Part shown: piece by piece, positions 5,782-10,598 of the stretch | Layout of the letters: the number at the start of each line of letters is the position of its first letter | Position numbering within the stretch: the first letter of the stretch is position 1 | DNA from: Bacteroidota bacterium | Lineage (GTDB): Bacteria; Bacteroidota; Bacteroidia; Chitinophagales; Chitinophagaceae | Direction of reading: 5' to 3' | Length of the DNA: 10,598 bases | Assembly: GCA_023392575.1 (NCBI GenBank) | Contig: JAEVYV010000292.1 | Location: 1-10,598, forward strand | Notes under the pieces: generated by a model | Databases searched by the model: none | Told to the model about the DNA's origin: nothing | The model's input: the letters and a program-made list of their open reading frames with translations, nothing else | Translations under genes and position numbers: made by a program

Positions 5782-6186
5782 ATGGAAACAAAACAAAAGC
5801 TGATTCTTCTGGCTGATGATGATATTGAGGATCTGGAACTATTGGGCGAAACCATTCTTCAATTAGACCCGGACACCAAACTCGTTACGGTTTCCAGCGG
5901 CAGCAGTGTGCTGGAGTATCTGGAAAAATCGGCAGGCCCTGAAATCCCCTGTCTTATTGTAATGGATTACAACATGCCCGATATGAACGGCGCCGAGGTG
6001 TTGGGCGAAATGGGCAAAGAATCACGGTACCAACAAATTCCCAAAATCGTTTGGAGCACTTCCAACAGCAATGGCTTCATGAAAGAATGCATGAAAAACG
6101 GCGCCACGGCTTATTTTGTTAAACCCTCCACCAACAAGCAATTACAGGAGCAGGCCCAGGAAATGCTGAGCATGTGTTTAAAATAG
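5782..6186 (+). CDS. Response regulator receiver, Rcp1-like
   Basis: A 134-residue single-domain receiver of the Rcp1 type, the group paired with phytochrome-like kinases in cyanobacteria. Visible marks are the acidic pair Asp12-Asp13 (LLADDDIEDLELL), phospho-acceptor Asp62 (LIVMDYNMPDMNG), Ser92 in I-V-W-S-T-S, and Lys114 in F-V-K-P-S. The long segment between beta-3 and beta-4 with R-Y-Q-Q-I-P-K is typical of Rcp1 relatives. The frame is open upstream to a TTG at 5632, but the extra 50 residues look non-coding; the ATG at 5782 places the receiver at the usual N-terminal position. It has no output domain. Its stop is four bases from the stop of the convergent histidine kinase, its most likely partner. 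Confidence 0.92.
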   Translation: METKQKLILLADDDIEDLELLGETILQLDPDTKLVTVSSGSSVLEYLEKSAGPEIPCLIVMDYNMPDMNGAEVLGEMGKESRYQQIPKIVWSTSNSNGFMKECMKNGATAYFVKPSTNKQLQEQAQEMLSMCLK

Positions 6187-6190
6187 TTTC

Positions 6191-8590
6191 TTAAGCAGGG
6201 AAATACATCACAAAACAGGAGCCCTCCTCTAAGGTTCCGACCGCCTTTATCACACCGTAGTGGTTTTGAACAATTTTCTTGCAAAGGGCCAGGCCCACCC
6301 CGGTTCCCGAAGACTTGGGCACTCCCGGCAGGCGTTGAAAGAGTTCAAATATTTTTTCGGAAAACCTGGGATCAAAGCCAGAGCCGTTATCGCAAATGCT
6401 GATCTTGTGATATTCTCTATCCGAAATGAGTTCCCCCGTTTCGTCATTGCCCATCACCTTGTCCGCAGCAATTACAATCTCCAGTTGACGCCGGGGGTGG
6501 TGGTATTTCAAGGCATTGGACAACAGGTTATCAAACAACTGCCGCAACTGAAACGGAATGCCTTTAATGACCGGAAGGGCCGCCACACGAACCCGGGCGC
6601 CTTTTTCCTCAATGCCTTCTTTGTGCGAAAAAAGCACCTCTCCCGCAATTTCAATCAAATCCACTTCTTCAAACTCCTGGGTATAAGAAGAGGTTCGGGA
6701 ATACTCCAGCAAATCATCGATCAACACCTTCATGCGGTTGGCGGCATTGAGGGAGCGAAGCAGGTATTCTTTTTCCTTTTCGCCCAACCCGCCGCTAATG
6801 GTTTCCCACAAATGGTTTCCGTAAAACAAAATCTTACGCAGAGGCTCCTTCATATCATGCGAGGCCGCATAGGCAAACTGCTCCAGTTGTTCGTTTTGAA
6901 ATTCAAGCTGGTCGGTATAAGCCTTCATTTTGTCTTCGGTCAGCTTTCTTTCGGTCAGGTCACGGGTTACTTTGGAAAAGCCAATCACCTCCTGCCGATC
7001 ATTGTGCAGGGCGGTGAGCACAATGCTCCCCCAAAACCGCGTGCCGTCTTTTCTCATCCGCCATCCCTCATGAACGGCCTTTCCCTGGTACCGGGCCCGG
7101 TTGATCAACTGGTCGGGCAGACCGGCTTCCCGGTCCTGGGGTAAATAAAACACCTTGAAACTTTTCCCAACGATTTCTCTTTCCTTATACCCTTTGATCT
7201 TTTCCGCTCCCTTGTTCCAGTTTTGGATGATGCCGTTTTCATCCAAAAGGATGATGGCATAATCCTCCACCTCCTCCACCATTTTATGATAACGTTCCTC
7301 GCTTCTTTTCAACTCCTCATTTTTACTTTTCAGATCTTGGGTTTTTTCTTCCACTGTTTTTTCCAGCGAAGCGGCCAGTTCCCGGTATTTTTTTTCATTT
7401 TCCCTCAAGGCTCTCTCAGTTTTTCTGGCTTCGGTTATGTCCAGCAACATGTTTACGGCCCCGGTCATTTTCCCCGCCCCATCAAAAAGCGGTTGGGGAT
7501 GCGGCAATACATGCCGGGTTTCGCCATTGGGTTTTTCTACCAGAATTATTTCCCCGCGAACCGCACGGCCTTCTTTTAAACACCGGGCCATGGGGCATTC
7601 GTCAAAAGAAAGGGGCCGTCCATTCGGTGATTTAATCACCCAGGACCCGCACCAGCGGTCTTTTTCCAGCCGGGGCTCCCGCCCCCACAATTGCGTGGCC
7701 GCCTGGTTGTAAAACGTAATATAACCATCGGCATCACAGGTATAAATAGCTATGGGCAAGCCCTCCAGAACCTGTCGTTGCCGTTCTTCGCTGTCCCGAA
7801 GCGCCGTAAATAATTTTTTTTGTGCGGTAACATCCACGGTAAAACACCGGGTATGAATGAATTTTCCGTCTTCCCAGAAAACATTGGAGTTGATCTGCAC
7901 CACTTTGATAGTGCCGTCCTTGCAACGAAGCTCCGATTCGTAATGGCTCAGGGTTTCGTTGCAGTTCAAACGCCGGAGTATGTCGGAGATTTTTTCTTCC
8001 TGCACATGAAATTCAGAAATATGATGACCGATATACTCCTCTTTTGAATAACCAAGCATATCCAGTTCGGCCTTGTTGGCCCATATAATAATGCCCTGGG
8101 CATCCACCCAGTGAAGACCAAGAGGCGCATTGTCCACATAATCCTGTAGTTCCTGGGTTCTTTTCTTCAGCTCTTTTTCCGTGGTTTTCTGATCTGAGAT
8201 ATCGTAAAAGCAATTGATGACCCCAACCTGTTTGCCTTCCTCGTCCACCAGAGGAACAATATTGGCCCGGACAATGATGTGCGTTTGATCGGGTCGCTCT
8301 AAGATCACTTCCACGTTTTCACGGGGTTTGCCATCCCTCAAACAGGCTGCCACCGCCCCCTGATCGAGGGGCAGAAAACTTCCGTCCAAATGGTACAGCT
8401 TACAAGCGCCGCCAAAGCGTTCGCTTTTATTCCCCGCCTCAGGCCGTCTTCCCCAAAGCCGGACCGCCTCCTCGTTGTATTTTTGAATGGCACCCTCCAT
8501 ATTGCATACAAATACGGCGACAGGCAAAAGATTCAAAACCTGATTTTCCCGTATATAATCGGAGAGCAAAATTTGCTGTAGCGAAGGCAT
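6191..8590 (-). CDS. Multi-PAS soluble sensor histidine kinase
   Basis: A ~799-residue cytoplasmic hybrid-free kinase with no transmembrane segment or signal peptide. Order (approximate, from ATG 8590): PAS1 18-134; PAS2 148-257 (APLGLHWVDAQGIIIWAN); PAS3 270-388; coiled coil to ~435; PAS4 436-548 (WNKGAEKIKGY, FSKVTRDLTERK); phosphoacceptor helix with His578 in F-A-Y-A-A-S-H-D-M-K-E-P-L-R; ATPase domain with N-box Asn688/Asn692 (DNLLSNALKYHHP), G1 Asp734 (CDNGSGFDP), F-box FELFQRL and G2 GTGVGLAL (762-769). The phosphoacceptor sequence is of the Cph1/phytochrome-like type, which normally works with Rcp1-like receivers. An in-frame TTG at 8617 would add nine residues; ATG 8590 was preferred. 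The input signal of the PAS domains cannot be read; no heme or flavin motif was recognised. It is tail to tail with the Rcp1-like receiver. Confidence 0.94.
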   Translation of the reverse strand: MPSLQQILLSDYIRENQVLNLLPVAVFVCNMEGAIQKYNEEAVRLWGRRPEAGNKSERFGGACKLYHLDGSFLPLDQGAVAACLRDGKPRENVEVILERPDQTHIIVRANIVPLVDEEGKQVGVINCFYDISDQKTTEKELKKRTQELQDYVDNAPLGLHWVDAQGIIIWANKAELDMLGYSKEEYIGHHISEFHVQEEKISDILRRLNCNETLSHYESELRCKDGTIKVVQINSNVFWEDGKFIHTRCFTVDVTAQKKLFTALRDSEERQRQVLEGLPIAIYTCDADGYITFYNQAATQLWGREPRLEKDRWCGSWVIKSPNGRPLSFDECPMARCLKEGRAVRGEIILVEKPNGETRHVLPHPQPLFDGAGKMTGAVNMLLDITEARKTERALRENEKKYRELAASLEKTVEEKTQDLKSKNEELKRSEERYHKMVEEVEDYAIILLDENGIIQNWNKGAEKIKGYKEREIVGKSFKVFYLPQDREAGLPDQLINRARYQGKAVHEGWRMRKDGTRFWGSIVLTALHNDRQEVIGFSKVTRDLTERKLTEDKMKAYTDQLEFQNEQLEQFAYAASHDMKEPLRKILFYGNHLWETISGGLGEKEKEYLLRSLNAANRMKVLIDDLLEYSRTSSYTQEFEEVDLIEIAGEVLFSHKEGIEEKGARVRVAALPVIKGIPFQLRQLFDNLLSNALKYHHPRRQLEIVIAADKVMGNDETGELISDREYHKISICDNGSGFDPRFSEKIFELFQRLPGVPKSSGTGVGLALCKKIVQNHYGVIKAVGTLEEGSCFVMYFPA

Positions 8591-8789
8591 AGGGATTTTA
8601 TCTGAGTTGGTATCCAATATGAAGTTTATGGTTAAGGTGATTAAAGATAGGTAAATCTGTTTTTAGGCTTATCTGCCCTTTAACAAAACAAATCCTGCCC
8701 GGTCCAATCCATGCATTGCATTATACTACACAATTAACATGCCTGCCTTTAGGGTACGGTTTTTAAAGAAATGCTTAAAACGATTCGCC

Positions 8790-9443
8790 ATGAAATGGTT
8801 TTGGTTCCTATGCATTGGTTTTCTCTCCTGTGGGCAAAAAAGCTCCCCTGCAGGCCAGGAAAACCAAGATTCTTCTTTCCGGGCAAACAACGGCAACAAA
8901 AGCACGGATACGGCAAACAAGACCCTTACGCCGGTTAATGCCAGCCAACTGATTGTTCCCGGGGAGGGCATCGGCAAAATCTGGCTGGGCACAGAAGCTT
9001 CTAACCTGGGAGCGTTGTTGGGCCCACCCGCTATGAGCGACGCGGCCATGGGCAAGGCCTGGCTTACCTGGAAGGGAAAACGGGACGAGCACAACAATGC
9101 CGCAGAGCTTAATGTTTTTACGGCGTACAAGGATGATTCTCTGCAACAAAAAACCGTGCAGCAGATCCGCACCACGTCTCCGGCTTTTTCTACAGCCGGC
9201 GGCCTGCATGTGTACTCTACCCTTGAGGCGATAAGGGCCGAGTTTCCCGGCATGAAAAAACGGGCTCAGTACAACGAAGACGGCAGGGACATTGTGATTT
9301 ATGATGCACAACAGGAGGGAATTGCTTTTGAGCTCGCCACCGCCAATGAACAACAAATCTGCACCGGTATTCTTATTTACCCAAAAGGGAAGGATGTTAC
9401 TCACTGGTACCGCTTGCTTCACCCGGGTATGCAGCTCTACTAA
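8790..9443 (+). CDS. Lipoprotein of unknown function
   Basis: A 217-residue predicted lipoprotein. The signal peptide MKWFWFLCIGFLSC ends in a relaxed lipobox F-L-S-C (Cys14), followed by a Ser/Asn/Gln-rich tether to about residue 50. The frame is open upstream to 8739, but only the methionine at 8790 gives a proper signal. The folded part begins with VPGEGIGKIWLGTEASNLG (about 56-74) and contains a second similar element, GGLHVYSTLEAIRAEFPG (about 137-154). Both follow the pattern 'G-x-hydrophobic, then S/T-x-L-x-x-L/I', seen in small beta-alpha repeat proteins such as SmpA/BLIP-like folds. The tail is GILIYPKGKDVTHWYRLLHP. I cannot assign a family. It is divergent from the kinase and convergent with DUF3037. 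Confidence 0.78.
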   Translation: MKWFWFLCIGFLSCGQKSSPAGQENQDSSFRANNGNKSTDTANKTLTPVNASQLIVPGEGIGKIWLGTEASNLGALLGPPAMSDAAMGKAWLTWKGKRDEHNNAAELNVFTAYKDDSLQQKTVQQIRTTSPAFSTAGGLHVYSTLEAIRAEFPGMKKRAQYNEDGRDIVIYDAQQEGIAFELATANEQQICTGILIYPKGKDVTHWYRLLHPGMQLY

Positions 9444-9486
9444 ATGCATCAAACTCAACCGGCAGAAGTAGGTGATTCTTATTGAT

Positions 9487-9882
9487 TCATCGGTCCTGCA
9501 CCAGTACAAGCTGCTCCTGCAGTTTGTTTAAGGCCTGGGGCAAATCGGCGCAAAAACCGGGATGCACCTTGGAGGTTTGCACCACCGTACTGCGGGTGGC
9601 GGTAAGCCAACGAAAACGGGACGGAAGATCCAGCCGGGCAATGGGTCCGCCTTCCGCACTTCCTGCACAAATGCGCTCAAAAGAGCGAAGGTGCTCTTCG
9701 ATCTCTGCCAGATCTATGGAGGGAAACGCGGCCCGAAGGCGCTGTTCGTCCAATCGGTACACGCACTGCAGGTATTTTTGTTGTTTGGAGTAAAGAATGA
9801 TCCCCACGTTGAGAAACTCCTCCCGTTCCACCCGGGGCACAACGCGGATCACAGCGTATTCAAATAATTGCTTTCCTTGCAT
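9487..9882 (-). CDS. DUF3037 family protein
   Basis: A 131-residue soluble protein matching DUF3037, a family of unknown function. The characteristic start YAVIRVVPRVEREEFLNVGI (residues 9-28) is followed by I-L-Y-S-K, a helix with L-R-S-F-E-R-I-C-A-G, then EGGPIARLDLPSRFRWLTAT, the R-S-T-V-V-Q-T-S-K-V-H-P-G segment and a C-terminal helix. Its ATG lies 23 bases inside the 3' end of the HipA-like kinase gene, so the two are almost certainly translated from one message and probably coupled. From memory, DUF3037 genes often sit directly after HipA-like kinase genes in several phyla, which suggests a joint function; the biochemical role is not known to me. It ends 43 bases from the convergent lipoprotein stop, with no clear terminator between. 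Confidence 0.88.
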   Translation of the reverse strand: MQGKQLFEYAVIRVVPRVEREEFLNVGIILYSKQQKYLQCVYRLDEQRLRAAFPSIDLAEIEEHLRSFERICAGSAEGGPIARLDLPSRFRWLTATRSTVVQTSKVHPGFCADLPQALNKLQEQLVLVQDR

Positions 9883-10598
9883 GTTGTGCTTCGTTTACAA
9901 AAATGAGCGAATGGAATAAACGGGTTAACAGGAATTGAACATAGACCTTTCGGTTGGCCGCAGCATCGGGATATCCCTCAAAAACCAGCCATTCTTCGGG
10001 CACGAGATCCACAATAGCCACAATGCGCTCTGGCGTTAAAACGGCACGAAACGCTTCATCCACGGTTTGCAGTTCGCTGGCCCAGGGCAGCAGCACATGA
10101 TCCTTGACAGGGGTAAAGGGCCTTTTGGCCTGTTCCTCCCAATGACTCCAGGAATGATGAAAATAAAGCGAAGCACCATGATCGATCAGCCACAGTTCTT
10201 TATGCCACATCAGCATATTGGTATTGCGGGCTGTTCGGTCCACATTGGTGAGAAGACAGTCCAGCCATACAATTTTCGAAGCCAGCAGGGCATCGGGTTG
10301 GGTAACGGCCGGATCAAAAGTGATGGCGCCGGAGAGATAATGAAGCGCCAGGTTCAACCCTTCGCTGAATTTCAACAGGTCCTGTATTTCTTCGTCGGGC
10401 TCGGTTCTGCCAAAAGCCGGGTCTACCTGGGCAAAAACAATTTCGGGTACCCGAAGCCCAAGGGTCCGGGCAATTTCCCCACCAATCAACTCGGCAATCA
10501 ATGCCTTGATACCCTGGCCGGCCCCGCGAAATTTAAGAACATACAAAAAGCCGTCGTCCGCCTCCACAATGGCCGGCAGCGAACCACCTTCCCGAAGG
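9860..10598 (-). CDS. HipA-like kinase (5' end outside window)
   Basis: The frame runs off the right edge; 245 codons are visible, probably nearly the whole gene. The visible start reads L-R-E-G-G-S-L-P-A-I-V-E, a glycine-rich loop like that of HipA-type kinases, so the first ~15-25 residues are missing and the GTG at 10567 is not the start. Visible marks (numbered from the edge) are Lys22 in Y-V-L-K-F-R-G, a candidate ATP lysine; Asp120 and Asn125 in NVDRTARNTNML, matching the D-x4-N catalytic loop; and Asp139 in LIDHGASLYF, the DFG-equivalent. HipA of E. coli is a Ser/Thr kinase toxin that phosphorylates GltX; this shorter protein lacks a visible HipB partner here and may not be a toxin. 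It overlaps the DUF3037 gene by 23 bases. Confidence 0.87.
   Translation of the reverse strand, partial: LREGGSLPAIVEADDGFLYVLKFRGAGQGIKALIAELIGGEIARTLGLRVPEIVFAQVDPAFGRTEPDEEIQDLLKFSEGLNLALHYLSGAITFDPAVTQPDALLASKIVWLDCLLTNVDRTARNTNMLMWHKELWLIDHGASLYFHHSWSHWEEQAKRPFTPVKDHVLLPWASELQTVDEAFRAVLTPERIVAIVDLVPEEWLVFEGYPDAAANRKVYVQFLLTRLFHSLIFVNEAQHARKAII

Noticed and set aside
6260..7144. A 294-codon open frame on the plus strand within the kinase gene
   Set aside because: It lies wholly antisense to well-conserved kinase domains, shows no domain of its own and has a shadow-like composition rich in Phe, Gln and His.
9444..9486. A terminator between the lipoprotein and DUF3037 genes
   Set aside because: No stem with a T-run could be found on either strand in this 43-base convergent gap.
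8808..9509. A 233-codon minus-strand frame opposite the lipoprotein
   Set aside because: The plus-strand frame has a proper signal peptide and lipobox, while this frame has no family features and runs into the DUF3037 region.
1..10598. CRISPR array, tRNA, insertion sequence or phage genes
   Set aside because: No regularly spaced repeats, cloverleaf, transposase or integrase motifs, or terminal inverted repeats with target duplications were seen.

Overview
The window looks like chromosomal DNA of a Bacteroidota bacterium, most likely from the Chitinophagaceae or a relative. This is inferred from the protein families (DUF1801, PhnB-type VOC, CinA-like, PAS-rich kinases with Rcp1-type receivers), Bacteroidota-style lipoprotein signals, the near absence of Shine-Dalgarno sequences and a few TAnnTTTG promoter-like boxes. 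No tRNA, rRNA, CRISPR array, insertion sequence or phage gene is visible. The first ~400 bases look more AT-rich than the rest.

Left part (1-2750): the 5' end of an exported protein runs off the left edge on the minus strand. A DUF1801 gene and a CinA C-terminal-like gene follow on the plus strand. Facing them is a two-gene minus-strand unit made of an SRPBCC/AHSA1 protein and a PhnB-type VOC protein. CinA and VOC end tail to tail around a hairpin.

Middle (2750-5170): a Cu/Zn superoxide dismutase lipoprotein with a complete ligand set and a strong terminator; a ~330-base stretch without a gene; then, on the minus strand, a lysine-free disordered small protein, an exported beta-rich protein and an unrecognised 81-residue protein. 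Two of these are followed by clear intrinsic terminators.

Signalling cluster (5230-8590): a stand-alone CheY-like receiver on the minus strand, a divergent Rcp1-type receiver on the plus strand, and a ~800-residue soluble histidine kinase with four PAS domains. The kinase ends four bases from the second receiver. Neither receiver has an output domain, so the group probably works by phosphotransfer or protein-protein contact; this is inference.

Right end (8790-10598): an unrecognised lipoprotein, then a minus-strand pair in which a HipA-like kinase (cut by the window edge) overlaps a DUF3037 gene by 23 bases. This pair is the best candidate here for a little-described system: a HipA-fold kinase that appears to be partnered with DUF3037 rather than a HipB antitoxin.
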